Under the pieces are notes generated by a model. It did no database searches and was not told where the DNA came from. It saw only the letters and a program-made list of their open reading frames with translations. A stretch of DNA of 64,000 nt, taken from assembly GCF_028292945.1 (NCBI RefSeq), contig NZ_JAQGLJ010000008.1:1-64000 (forward strand). Direction: 5' to 3'. The position numbers were made by a program, and so were the translations under genes. Shown one piece after another: positions 1 through 9,242 of this stretch. Origin of the DNA: Sphingomonas bacterium. Its GTDB lineage: Bacteria > Pseudomonadota > Alphaproteobacteria > Sphingomonadales > Sphingomonadaceae. Position 1 is the first letter of the stretch. Each line of letters opens with the position of its first letter.

Positions 1-641
1 GAATTGGCGAACAGCGCGGTGGCGAGCGGTTGCAGCGCGAGGCCGACGCGAAACTTCTTCGCCATGTCGGCTTCGGACGAATAGTCGAGATTGACCTGCA
101 CCGTGCAGGTCCGAAGCATCATGTCGAGGCCAAGACTGCCGACCCGCGGCATGTGGTTGCGCATGATGACGTAGCGGCCCTTGGGCATCACCGGCAGCTC
201 GGCGCGGGTCTTGTCGGGCCACATGCCGAGACCCAGGAAGCCGAGGCCGAGCCGGTCGCCCACCGCCTTGACCTGATCGAGGTGCCGGCCGGTCTCGGCG
301 CATGTCTCGTGCAGGTTTTCGAGCGGCGCGCCCGACAGCTCGATCTGCCCGGCCGGCTCAAGGCTGACCGACCCGTCCGCGCCGGACAGCGCGATGACCT
401 TTCCGTCCTCGAGCACCGGCGTCCAGCCGAACTCGGTCAGCGCCATCAGCAGGTCGCGAATGCCGCCGGGCTCGTCGTAGCTTGGCGCGTGGTGATCGGC
501 CTGCTTGTAGACGAACTTCTCATGCTCGGTGCCGATCCGCCAGCGCTCCGCCGGCTTTTCGCCGCGCGCGAAACTGGCGATCAGCTGGTCGCGCGACTCG
601 ATGATCGGCGAGTTCGGCTTTGCAACGGTTTTCGTCGTCAT
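1..641 (-). CDS. gshA: glutamate--cysteine ligase, N-terminal part (gene runs off the left edge of the window)
   Basis: Reverse-strand reading from ATG at 641 with no stop to base 1: [46 protein letters not shown]...; the GTEHEKF motif is typical of alphaproteobacterial/plant-type GshA. Confidence 0.88.
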   Translation of the reverse strand, partial: MTTKTVAKPNSPIIESRDQLIASFARGEKPAERWRIGTEHEKFVYKQADHHAPSYDEPGGIRDLLMALTEFGWTPVLEDGKVIALSGADGSVSLEPAGQIELSGAPLENLHETCAETGRHLDQVKAVGDRLGLGFLGLGMWPDKTRAELPVMPKGRYVIMRNHMPRVGSLGLDMMLRTCTVQVNLDYSSEADMAKKFRVGLALQPLATALFAN

Positions 642-761
642 GCGCCGCGCCTTACGCGCGGGCGCGGGGGCGGGCTAGGGGGGTGGTGAGGATCGGAGAG
701 GACGAGTGGGAATGGCGGCTAACGCCCAGTAGCGGACATTCCTTCGGGCCGATACGATCCT

Positions 762-1040
762 GTGATGGAACGGCTAGTCGGGTTTGTTATAGTGGCAGCA
801 ACGGTGGTCCCAGTGTGCCTTGGGCCGCTGGCCATCTTGCCTCGTTCGCTCGGGTCGAATGCTGTTGCCTTCGCGGTATCCGCGAGCATTTTTGCGGCAT
901 TGACCTTCGTCGGTAGTGGGCTTGTGGGGCCGGTTGATATGCGGCCCATGATCTTCTGGCTCGCAGTGATCTGCGTCGCGCATACGATTTGGTTCTTTTG
1001 GAAGGTACGGCCCGCTCGACGGGCACGGAACGTCCGCTAA
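762..1040 (+). CDS. small hypothetical membrane protein
   Basis: 92 aa ORF with about three hydrophobic segments; GTG at 762 followed at once by ATG at 765. Confidence 0.5.
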   Translation: MMERLVGFVIVAATVVPVCLGPLAILPRSLGSNAVAFAVSASIFAALTFVGSGLVGPVDMRPMIFWLAVICVAHTIWFFWKVRPARRARNVR

Positions 1041-1057
1041 CTACCAATTGCGGTCAT

Positions 1058-1804
1058 TCACGTGCGCCAGTCGCCCGCCGCGGCCATCCACAGGCTGACC
1101 GCCGCCGCCGCCGCCGTGTCAGCGCGCAGGATGCGCGGGCCGAGGCTGATGCCGATCGCCTGCGGCAGCGCGCGGATCGCCGCGCGTTCTTCGTCGTCGA
1201 ATCCGCCTTCCGGCCCGATCAGCACCGCAGCCGGACCCGCATGCGCGCGCATCGCGTCGAACGCGGGGACTCCGCCGGTCTCGTCGGCGAAGAACAACGC
1301 CCGTTCCGCCGGCCAATCGCGGAGCAGCGCGGGGAGCTTCACCGGCTCGGCCAGCTGTGTCAGCGTGGTGCGGCCGCATTGCTCGGCCGCTTCGATCAGG
1401 TGCGCGCGGAGGCGGTCGGCGTTGGGCTTGTCCACCACCGTGCGGCGCGTCACCACCGGCACGAGCCGCGCGACGCCCAGCTCGCACGCCTTTTCCGCCA
1501 GCCAGTCGACGCGGCCCTTCTTCAACGGCGCGGCGCATAGCCACAGGTCGGGGACGGTTTCGCGGGGGCGCAACAACTCGGTCACGTTGAGGGTCAGGTC
1601 GCGCTTGCCGACGCTCGCGACGGTGGCGAGCCATTCGCCGGTGCGGTCGTCGAACAATTTCACGGGATCGCCGACCTTCAGCCGCATCACCTGCGCCAGA
1701 TAATGCGCGGGCGGTCCGTTCAGCGACAGCGGACCGGGCGTCAGCGCGTGGTCGACGAACAGCCGGGGCGTCGACTGCGGCGGCCAGGCGGGCGTGGCGA
1801 CCAT
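1058..1804 (-). CDS. rsmE: 16S rRNA (uracil(1498)-N(3))-methyltransferase
   Basis: MVATPAWPPQSTPRLFVDHAL...; C-terminal LIGPEGGFDDEE...LGPRILRADTA motif of RsmE. Start inside the longer ORF. Confidence 0.92.
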   Translation of the reverse strand: MVATPAWPPQSTPRLFVDHALTPGPLSLNGPPAHYLAQVMRLKVGDPVKLFDDRTGEWLATVASVGKRDLTLNVTELLRPRETVPDLWLCAAPLKKGRVDWLAEKACELGVARLVPVVTRRTVVDKPNADRLRAHLIEAAEQCGRTTLTQLAEPVKLPALLRDWPAERALFFADETGGVPAFDAMRAHAGPAAVLIGPEGGFDDEERAAIRALPQAIGISLGPRILRADTAAAAAVSLWMAAAGDWRT

Positions 1805-1968
1805 CAGACGCGCCTTCGCTTGCGCCGCCAGCGGCGGATCAGGATGAAAATGACGGTCAGGACCAGCGCCGCCGCGACCGCCGCGACCGCAACGGTGCCC
1901 GCGACGCGCAGGATCGCCCAGAACAGCGCCTCGATGAAACGGCCGACCGCGACCGACAGGCCGATCAT
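1804..1968 (-). CDS. 54 aa single-pass membrane protein with polybasic C-terminus
   Basis: MIGLSVAVGRFIEALFWAILRVAGTVAVAAVAAALVLTVIFILIRRWRRKRRRV; its stop overlaps the rsmE start (ATGA). Confidence 0.5.
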   Translation of the reverse strand: MIGLSVAVGRFIEALFWAILRVAGTVAVAAVAAALVLTVIFILIRRWRRKRRRV

Positions 1969-2030
1969 TCCAGTGCAACCATAGCCATGCAGCGCGGGTA
2001 GCGTTTGCCCGCCGCCGATGCCAGCATCCC

Positions 2031-2058
2031 CGTCATTCCCGCCTTCGCGGGAATGACG
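2031..2058. repeat. perfect 12-bp inverted repeat (CGTCATTCCCGC-CTTC-GCGGGAATGACG)
   Basis: Read directly; intergenic, upstream of ubiA. Confidence 0.85.
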
Positions 2059-2069
2059 GAGGAGTCTAG

Positions 2070-2984
2070 ATGCCCGGCATGACAGACACACCGACCGTTC
2101 CCGACACCGAACACCCCGGCATGATCGGCCTGCTGCCCGACAAGCTGCGCGGACTCGCCCTGCTTGCCCGGTTCGATCGTCCCATAGGCTGGTGGCTGCT
2201 GTTCTGGCCGTGCGCCTGGGGCGTGGCGCTGGCGGGGGGAGCCTTCGAGCGGTGGCAGCTGCTGGCGTGGCTGCTGCTCGGCAGCATCGCCATGCGCGGT
2301 GCGGGGTGCGTCTATAACGACATCGTCGACCGCGATCTCGACGCGCAGGTGGCGCGGACGCGGGCGCGGCCGATCCCGAGCGGGCTGGTGTCGGTGCGCG
2401 CGGCTTGGGTCTGGCTCGCCGCGCTGAGCCTAGTCGGGCTGGTCGTGCTGCTGCAGCTGCGCCCGACCGCCGCCGCCGTGGCGGTGGTGAGCCTGGCGCT
2501 GGTCGCCGCCTATCCATTCATGAAGCGGGTTACCTGGTGGCCGCAGGCGTGGCTGGGGCTGGTGTTCTCGTGGGGCGCACTGGTCGGCTGGGTCGAGGTG
2601 ACGGGCGGCTTCGCGCTCGCCGCCGCTCTGCTCTACGCGGGCTCGGTGGCGTGGGTGATCGGCTATGACACGATCTACGCGCTGCAGGATCGCGAGGACG
2701 ACGCGCTGGTCGGCGTGCGGTCGTCGGCGTTGCGCATGGGGCGGCATGTGCGCCTCGGCGTGGCGCTGTTCTATGTAATGGCACTGGCGCTGTGGGCCGG
2801 AGCGCTGTGGCAGATCCGCGCTGATCCCTTGGCACCTGTGGCGCTGGTGCCGGCCGCCTGGCACCTGCTGTGGCAGGCGGCGACGCTGCGACCCCAGGAG
2901 GACGGCAACGCGCTGCATAGGTTCCGGTCGAACCGCTTCATCGGGCTGCTGGTGATGCTGGCGTGCGTGGTGGTGGGGACCTAG
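2070..2984 (+). CDS. ubiA: 4-hydroxybenzoate polyprenyltransferase (UbiA family)
   Basis: Polytopic; CVYNDIVDRDLDAQVARTRARPIPSG and YDTIYALQDREDD prenyltransferase motifs. Confidence 0.92.
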   Translation: MPGMTDTPTVPDTEHPGMIGLLPDKLRGLALLARFDRPIGWWLLFWPCAWGVALAGGAFERWQLLAWLLLGSIAMRGAGCVYNDIVDRDLDAQVARTRARPIPSGLVSVRAAWVWLAALSLVGLVVLLQLRPTAAAVAVVSLALVAAYPFMKRVTWWPQAWLGLVFSWGALVGWVEVTGGFALAAALLYAGSVAWVIGYDTIYALQDREDDALVGVRSSALRMGRHVRLGVALFYVMALALWAGALWQIRADPLAPVALVPAAWHLLWQAATLRPQEDGNALHRFRSNRFIGLLVMLACVVVGT

Positions 2985-3016
2985 CGCGCGGAGCGTCGCG
3001 AGCCTAAGTCGCCTCG

Positions 3017-4372
3017 ATGCTGACCCCCGACCAGGCGCGTGATCGCGCCGCCGATCTCGTCGCCCGGGCCATCCGCGCCGGCGCCGATGCCGCCGATGCG
3101 GTGTTCGCCGCCGATGCCTCGCTCGACGTCTCGGTGCGCCTCGGCAAGCTGGAGGATGTCGGCCGCTCCGAAGGCCACGAGCTTGGCCTGCGCGTTTTCG
3201 TCGGCCAGCGCTCGGCGAGCGTGTCGACCGCCGACCTCGATATCGGCACCGACGCATTGATCGCGCGCGCGGTGGCGATGGCGCGCGAGGCACCCGAAGA
3301 TCCGTGGGCCGGCCTCGCTCCCGCCGACCGGCTGCTGCACGGCGATCCGCCGCAGCTCGACCTCGACGATCTGGCAAATGGGAGCGGCGCGGCCGAGCCC
3401 GCCGAGCTGAAACTGCTGGCGCTCGAGGCGGAGGACGCCGCGCGCGCCGTGCCGGGCGTCACCAACTCCGAAGGCGGCGGCGCGTCGGCATCGCGCGGGG
3501 TCTGGGCGCTGGCGACGTCGACCGGCTTCGCGCACGCCTATGCCACCACCGGCTACGGCCTGTCGGCGAGCGTGCTGGCGGGCGAAGGCGCGGGCATGGA
3601 GCGCGACTATGCGCACCACGCCGCGCGCCGCCGCCACCATCTCGACGCCCCCGCCGATATCGGCGCGCGAGCGGGCGCACGCGCCGTGGCGCGCCTGAAT
3701 CCGGCCAAGGTAGCGAGCGGGCCGATGCCGGTCGTGTTCGACCCGCGCGTCGGCGCGTCGCTGCTCGGCCATCTGATCGGCGCGATCACCGGCGGCGCGA
3801 TCGCGCGCAAGACCAGCTTCCTGCTCGACGCGCTCGGCACGGCGGTGTTCGCGGCCGGCGTCAGCGTACAGGACGACCCGCACCGCCCGCACGGCCTGCG
3901 CTCGCGCCCCTTCGATGGCGAGGGGCTGCCGGTGTCGCCGATGGCGATCGTCAGCGAGGGCGTGCTGGAGACGTGGCTGCTCGAGACCGCGTCCGCACGT
4001 CAGCTGGGCCTGTCGCCAACCGGTCATGCCGCGCGCGGCGTCAACGGCGCACCGGGCGTGTCGACGTCGAACCTGTACATGGCCCCCGGTCGCGAGCCGG
4101 TCGCGACGCTGCTCGCCGACATCGCCGACGGGGTCTACGTCACCGAGCTGATCGGGATGGGCGTCAACGGCACGACCGGCGACTACAGCCGCGGCGCGGC
4201 AGGGTTTCGCATCGTGCGCGGCGAGATCGCCGGGCCGGTGTCGGAGTTCACGATCGCGGGCAATCTGCTGGAGATGTATCGCGCGCTCACACCCGCCAAT
4301 GACCTCCAGTTCCGCTACGGCATCAACGTGCCGACGATCCGCGTCGACGGGATGACCATTGCCAGCGGGTGA
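3017..4372 (+). CDS. pmbA: TldD/PmbA family metallopeptidase (PmbA/TldE-like)
   Basis: 451 aa; SVRLGKLEDVGRSEGHELGLRVFVGQRSASVSTAD and C-terminal GVNGTTGDYSRGAAGFRIVRGEIAGPVSEFTIAGNLLEM. Confidence 0.9.
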   Translation: MLTPDQARDRAADLVARAIRAGADAADAVFAADASLDVSVRLGKLEDVGRSEGHELGLRVFVGQRSASVSTADLDIGTDALIARAVAMAREAPEDPWAGLAPADRLLHGDPPQLDLDDLANGSGAAEPAELKLLALEAEDAARAVPGVTNSEGGGASASRGVWALATSTGFAHAYATTGYGLSASVLAGEGAGMERDYAHHAARRRHHLDAPADIGARAGARAVARLNPAKVASGPMPVVFDPRVGASLLGHLIGAITGGAIARKTSFLLDALGTAVFAAGVSVQDDPHRPHGLRSRPFDGEGLPVSPMAIVSEGVLETWLLETASARQLGLSPTGHAARGVNGAPGVSTSNLYMAPGREPVATLLADIADGVYVTELIGMGVNGTTGDYSRGAAGFRIVRGEIAGPVSEFTIAGNLLEMYRALTPANDLQFRYGINVPTIRVDGMTIASG

Positions 4373-5144
4373 CCTGCTCGACGCGGTGACGGCGATCTGC
4401 GCCGAGGCCGGCGCGCTGGCGCTGGGGCGGTGGCGGGGCGATTACGGGCGCGGCACCAAGGCGGACGGCTCGCCGGTAAGCGAGGTCGATCTCGCCGTCG
4501 ATGCCCTGCTGCACGAGCGGCTGACCGCGCTGTTGCCCGAGGCCGGCTGGCTGTCGGAGGAGACTGCCGACGCGCCCGACCGGCTCGCGAAGCGGCGCGT
4601 GTGGGTGGTCGACCCGATCGACGGCACGCGCGCCTATATGCAGGGCCGCGACGGCTGGTGCGTTTCGGTCGCGCTGGTGGAGGACGGGCGCGCGGTGCTG
4701 GGCGTGCTCGACGCGACCGCGCGCGGCGAGGTGTGGCGGGCAGGCGTCGGGCAGGGGGCGTGGCGGGGCGACGAGCGGCTGCACGCGAGCGACCGCACGC
4801 AGCTCGACGGCGCACGCATTCCCGCCGTGGCCCTCCCCAAGGCGGATCGGCTGTTCGCTTGCGTCACCCAACCCAACTCCATCGCGCTTCGCATCGCCAT
4901 GGTCGCCGCCGATCAGGCCGACCTCGTCGCGACACTCCGCTGGGGCGCGGAATGGGACATCGCCGCCGCCGCGTTGATCGCGAGCGAAGCCGGCGCGCGG
5001 GTGACGGACGCGTTGGGCCTGCCGCTCCAGTTCAACAAGCCGAGACCGCAGGCGTTCGGGGTACTCGCAAGTGCTCCGGGCCTGCACCGCGCGGCGGTGG
5101 CGCACCTGGCGGAGCGAGCAGGACGGTTGGCGAGCGTGGTCTAG
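4359..5144 (+). CDS. cysQ: 3'(2'),5'-bisphosphate nucleotidase / inositol monophosphatase family
   Basis: SEETAD...VWVVDPIDGTRAYMQG and AEWDIAAAALIASEAGARVTD signatures; overlaps the pmbA end. Confidence 0.85.
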   Translation: MPAGDLLDAVTAICAEAGALALGRWRGDYGRGTKADGSPVSEVDLAVDALLHERLTALLPEAGWLSEETADAPDRLAKRRVWVVDPIDGTRAYMQGRDGWCVSVALVEDGRAVLGVLDATARGEVWRAGVGQGAWRGDERLHASDRTQLDGARIPAVALPKADRLFACVTQPNSIALRIAMVAADQADLVATLRWGAEWDIAAAALIASEAGARVTDALGLPLQFNKPRPQAFGVLASAPGLHRAAVAHLAERAGRLASVV

Positions 5145-6349
5145 CGCAACGGTCGCATGATCTTCAGCACGCGCGTAGCGACCGCACGACCAATCTCCTC
5201 GCCGGCTTCGTTTGAAAACCGGTAATGCACACCGCCAAGCGTGCGTGATAGGCTGACCTGCCGCACCCAGTCGTCGAAGGTGGGCATGCGCATCACGACC
5301 GCATCCGGGATCGACTCTGACGCGACCACCACACCGCCCGGCGGAGCGTCACCGACCTCGGCTGCGAGCATCGTCGCCGCGACCGCTGCGTAGCCGCAAT
5401 GTCCGCACGGATATTCGGGATGGTTGGGCGTGTTGATGAACGGCAGCCAGCCCGGATCGGGCACGGTCGCCGGATTGCCGTCATCCTCCGCGTTGCGGAT
5501 CGCGGTGATCGGCCGCCAGAAATTATAGTGCATCTTGGCGTCCACCATCGCCAGTCTTTCGTCATATTCGGCGATCCACTGCCGCGCGAGCATGCGCGCG
5601 TTCTGCACGGTGCTCCGACCCGGCATGTCGGCGATGTAGCGCATCATCGGCATCAGATTGGGCGTGATGCGATACCGCGCCATCAGCGTCTGATGCGCGG
5701 TGCGCTCGGTGGACTGCCTGCCGCCCAGCCGCTTCACCTCGTTCAGGTGGCTGGCATAGCGGTCGGACGCGAGCGCCGGCGGCGGGCCGGGCCGTACCGC
5801 GTCGATTCGGCCGATCACCCAGGGCTTCAGCGCCTGGTTGTAGGGTTCGAACACCGGCAGCGACGCGCCGACCCAGGTGCCGGGGCGCGTGAACGGGCGA
5901 TAGGCCTTCTGGATCACCGTGGTGTCCAGCCCGACATGGGTGAGCGCGAGTACGGCAGCGGCCGCGCCCACCGCCTCGCCGGCGGATTTGCTCTCAGCCG
6001 AATCCGGCAGCGCCGCGATCGCAAAGGCGGCGTTCTCGACGATGCGGGCCTTCTTGTCGGGGTAGCAGCCGACCAGCGCGTCGCGCGCGGCCGCGATCAC
6101 GGCGGCATCCAGCGATGCTCCGCGCCTGGCCGCAGCCATGCCCAGAAAGCTGGCGTAGCGGTGGTCGATCGCGTTGGCGGCCTCGAACATCGCGATTGCC
6201 ATCTTGGAGCTGGCGAGCCCCGCCTCCGGCGCGTCGCCCGCGCCCGGCTCCAGCTTGACGGCGTACTCGGCCCAGTCGATCACCACATCAGCCCGTACCG
6301 GCGCGCTCGCCAACAGCGCGGCCGCCGCCGCCAACAGCCTGATTTCCAT
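5141..6349 (-). CDS. secreted vanadium-haloperoxidase-like / PAP2-superfamily protein
   Basis: Signal peptide MEIRLLAAAAALLASAPVRA; NTPNHPEYPCGHCGYAAVAATML matches the core of vanadium haloperoxidase/PAP2 phosphatases. Confidence 0.75.
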   Translation of the reverse strand: MEIRLLAAAAALLASAPVRADVVIDWAEYAVKLEPGAGDAPEAGLASSKMAIAMFEAANAIDHRYASFLGMAAARRGASLDAAVIAAARDALVGCYPDKKARIVENAAFAIAALPDSAESKSAGEAVGAAAAVLALTHVGLDTTVIQKAYRPFTRPGTWVGASLPVFEPYNQALKPWVIGRIDAVRPGPPPALASDRYASHLNEVKRLGGRQSTERTAHQTLMARYRITPNLMPMMRYIADMPGRSTVQNARMLARQWIAEYDERLAMVDAKMHYNFWRPITAIRNAEDDGNPATVPDPGWLPFINTPNHPEYPCGHCGYAAVAATMLAAEVGDAPPGGVVVASESIPDAVVMRMPTFDDWVRQVSLSRTLGGVHYRFSNEAGEEIGRAVATRVLKIMRPLR

Positions 6350-6428
6350 GTCCCATGTCCCGCCCGTCGCGACGCGAGATTATCGGCCTCAAGCCCCGGG
6401 TTATTGGACGGAAGCGACATCCATAGGG

Positions 6429-7148
6429 TCAGGAATGGCCGGCGTCATCGCGGTACTTCATCTCCAGATATCGGCCCCTGGTCTGCAGCTGATCCAGGTC
6501 CGCCGCCGCGAGGCGCTCCGTCATGTCCCCGATGCCGCGTTCGATCAGTTTCAGGCCGTCGACCAGTTCCGCGTCGGGGGTGCGCCCGTTGCGTTCCACC
6601 GTGCGCAGGTTCGCGGGGACGCGCTCGTAATCCTTGATGAACGCGGGCAGTTGTTCGCCGACCAGCTTACGGACTTCGTAGGCGGCGTCGGTCTCGTCAT
6701 CGACGCGCGCGAGTTGCGGGGAGAGCTGCTCCAGCCGCTGACTGATGCTGTCGACCAGCCGCACCGCGGGGGCGGGGAGGGCGGGGCGCTGTGCCTCCAG
6801 CCAGCGTTCGGTCTGCGCGGGGAGGGTCTTGAGGTCGGTCTGGCGGAGCTTCTCCTCGGTCGGCGGCCTCGCGGCCGGCGCCAGCGCGATGGCCAGCGTT
6901 ACCGCGACCAGCAGCATCATCACCGCCAAAAACCCGAGCACCCCCAAGCCGCCGATCACACCGCCCAAGATCGCGGCGGCGATAAGGATCGCCGCATCCG
7001 CAGCCGCGATCAGCGCCAGCCGCCTGCCGACGCCGGTCGCCTTGCGCGCGATGCGCTTGCGGTGAACCCGCACCTGCTGGCCGTAATCGCCCGCGATCCG
7101 CTCCATCGAGGCGCGCGCGCGGGCGATCTGGTCGTCGACGTCGCTCAC
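6429..7148 (-). CDS. XpaC-like membrane protein (5-bromo-4-chloroindolyl phosphate hydrolysis family), probable partner of TelA
   Basis: Two hydrophobic segments after a basic N-terminus, helical C-terminus; directly downstream of and same strand as a telA-like gene. Confidence 0.6.
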   Translation of the reverse strand: MSDVDDQIARARASMERIAGDYGQQVRVHRKRIARKATGVGRRLALIAAADAAILIAAAILGGVIGGLGVLGFLAVMMLLVAVTLAIALAPAARPPTEEKLRQTDLKTLPAQTERWLEAQRPALPAPAVRLVDSISQRLEQLSPQLARVDDETDAAYEVRKLVGEQLPAFIKDYERVPANLRTVERNGRTPDAELVDGLKLIERGIGDMTERLAAADLDQLQTRGRYLEMKYRDDAGHS

Positions 7149-7151
7149 CGC

Positions 7152-8363
7152 TTAAACCGCCTCGAGCTGGAACTGCGCGGGGGACGGTCCGCCAACCTTG
7201 CCTTGCGCCGCACCTTCCGCGCGGGCGATATAGCCCTTAGACTTCTCCACCTCCGCGCCCAACGACGTGACGGTCACCTTCATCGAGTCGAGCGCCTTCA
7301 ATTTGAACGTGTCGATCGCGTCCATCGTGTCGTAGATGTTCTGGAACGCGCGCTGCAGCGTCTCCAGCGGAATCGTCGCCGACGCCGCCTGCTCGTGGAT
7401 GCGCGCGGTGTTGTCCTTGAGCAGCTTGCCGGTCGAGTCGATGATGTTCGCAGTCGTGGTGTTGAGCTGCGTGATCTGCTCCAGCACCAGCTTCTGGTTG
7501 GTCAGCGCCGACGCGACGGTGACGGCGGTGCGCAGCGCCGAGACGGTCGTCGTCGACGCGCGGTCGACGCCCTTCACCAGCTCGACATTGTTCTTCTTGA
7601 CCAAATCGAGCGCCAGATAGCCCTGCACCGTCACCGCCATCTGCGTCAGCAGGTCCTGCGTGCGCTGGCGGGTGTAGAACAGTGCCGTCTCGCGGATCGC
7701 CTTGGCCTTGGCGGGGTCGGTCGCGTCGAGTTCGAGCGCCTTGTCCTCCAGCCGCTGATCCATCGTCTTGGACAGGTGGATCATCTGTTCCAGCTTGCCC
7801 ATCGAGGCCCACAGGTTCGCGCGTTCGGTGTCGATGGCGGCATTGTCCATCAACAGCTCGTCCTTGCCGGAGGCGAGGCCCTTCAGGATCGAGCTGATGT
7901 GCGTCTGGCTCGATTTGTAGGTGTCGAAATAATTGCGCATCTTGTTGCCGAACGGGATGATCCCGAACAGCTTCTGCGGCGCGGTGAGGTTGCCCTTCTT
8001 GCCGGGATCGAGGTCTTCCACCACCCGGCGCAACTGGGCCAGGTCCTTGCCGACGCCGCCTTCCTGATCCATCGCGCGGATCGGGCGGTCGAGGAAGCGG
8101 TTGGACTGGCCCGCGGCGTCGCGGATCTCCTTTTGCCCCATCGCGGTGATCGCATCGACGCGGCGGCCGAATTCCGGGCTGTTGACGTCCTGCGCGATCA
8201 GCTCGCTGACAAACTGGTCGACACGCTCGTCCAGCTTCGTCTTGGCGTCCGACGACACCGGCACCAGCCCCGCCGCCTTCGTCGCCTGAACGACGGGCAC
8301 GGGATCGGGCGGGGTCAGCGTCAGCGTCGGTTCGGCGGTCAGCGTCTCGGTGGTGGTCGCCAT
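7152..8363 (-). CDS. telA: toxic anion resistance protein, TelA family
   Basis: MATTTETLTAEPTLTL...; LDRPIRAMDQEGGVGKDLAQLRRVVEDLDP, GIIPFGNKMRNYFDTYKSSQTHISSILKGL typical of TelA/YaaN. Start placed inside the longer ORF. Confidence 0.88.
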   Translation of the reverse strand: MATTTETLTAEPTLTLTPPDPVPVVQATKAAGLVPVSSDAKTKLDERVDQFVSELIAQDVNSPEFGRRVDAITAMGQKEIRDAAGQSNRFLDRPIRAMDQEGGVGKDLAQLRRVVEDLDPGKKGNLTAPQKLFGIIPFGNKMRNYFDTYKSSQTHISSILKGLASGKDELLMDNAAIDTERANLWASMGKLEQMIHLSKTMDQRLEDKALELDATDPAKAKAIRETALFYTRQRTQDLLTQMAVTVQGYLALDLVKKNNVELVKGVDRASTTTVSALRTAVTVASALTNQKLVLEQITQLNTTTANIIDSTGKLLKDNTARIHEQAASATIPLETLQRAFQNIYDTMDAIDTFKLKALDSMKVTVTSLGAEVEKSKGYIARAEGAAQGKVGGPSPAQFQLEAV

Positions 8364-8548
8364 CTCGTGTCCAGCTCCAGCTCGTAATCGGCGCCACCTT
8401 AGGGCTTGGCGAACCGATCGCAAAGTGTGTTGTAAAGGTAAGACGGTAAGTGCGACCCTTTTTGCCGAGTGGCCGTCATCGGGTGGAACGAAGCGATCAA
8501 ATCGCGGGTTGTTCGGCCGGTAACCCACTCTATTAAAAGGAAACATTG

Positions 8549-9097
8549 ATGCAGATCAAGTTCGCCGGCGCAGCGCTAGCGCTCGCTTTCGCCGCTCCCG
8601 GATTGGCCCAGACCCCTCCACCGCCTCCTCCGCCCGAGGCGAGGACCAGCGCCATGCCCTATGTCATGGCCGCGGGCATGTCCGATCAGTACGAAATCCA
8701 GTCGAGCCGCATCGCCGTGAAGAAGTCGCCCAATGCGCGGACGCGGCGTTACGCGGCCATGCTGATCCAGCATCACAACAAGACCACGGCCGCGACGACG
8801 AGGGCGGCGATGCGCGCCCGGCTCGCACCGCCGGCGCCGATGCTCGACCCGCGCGCCGCGCCGTCGCTGGCGGAGTTGAACGCCGCGTCGCCCGCCGACT
8901 TCGACCGCGTTTACTTCGGCCAGCAGGTGCCCGCGCATCAGGCGGCTCTGGATCTGCACAGCAGCTACGCTGCCAATGGCGACGCCGCCCCGCTGCGGGC
9001 GACGGCGCGTACGGCGGTGCCGGTCGTGCGCAAGCACCTGACCGACGCGCAAAGGATGATGAACGGCATGCCCGGCCACAACATGTCGCGCATGTAA
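8549..9097 (+). CDS. DUF4142-family secreted protein
   Basis: Signal peptide MQIKFAGAALALAFAAPGLAQ; MSDQYEIQSSRIAVKKSPNARTRRYAAMLIQHHNKTT and HQAALDLHSSYAANGD as in DUF4142. Confidence 0.8.
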   Translation: MQIKFAGAALALAFAAPGLAQTPPPPPPPEARTSAMPYVMAAGMSDQYEIQSSRIAVKKSPNARTRRYAAMLIQHHNKTTAATTRAAMRARLAPPAPMLDPRAAPSLAELNAASPADFDRVYFGQQVPAHQAALDLHSSYAANGDAAPLRATARTAVPVVRKHLTDAQRMMNGMPGHNMSRM

Positions 9098-9122
9098 GAG
9101 GTCGCGACTAGGCCAGCTTGAA

Positions 9123-9150
9123 GGGCGCGGAATCGAGAGGTTCCGCGCCC
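9123..9150. terminator. 10-bp stem hairpin (GGGCGCGGAA...TTCCGCGCCC) downstream of the DUF4142 gene
   Basis: Perfect stem, no clear T-run. Confidence 0.45.
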
Positions 9151-9242
9151 GTTCGCGTGCCTGCTCTTCCCGCATCGCACCATTTCGTCTATGCGCGCCG
9201 ACGAAACGCCGCGGGATCGCCCGCCCCAGCCCAGGAAAACCC

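Noticed and set aside
5816-5850. GGTTCGAA string as a tRNA T-arm
   Set aside because: Lies within the haloperoxidase-like CDS and no cloverleaf can be formed around it; no tRNA gene was found in the window.
6174-8387. 737-aa + strand ORF
   Set aside because: Antisense to the XpaC-like and TelA genes; Arg/His/Leu/Gln-rich composition typical of the shadow frame of GC-rich genes.
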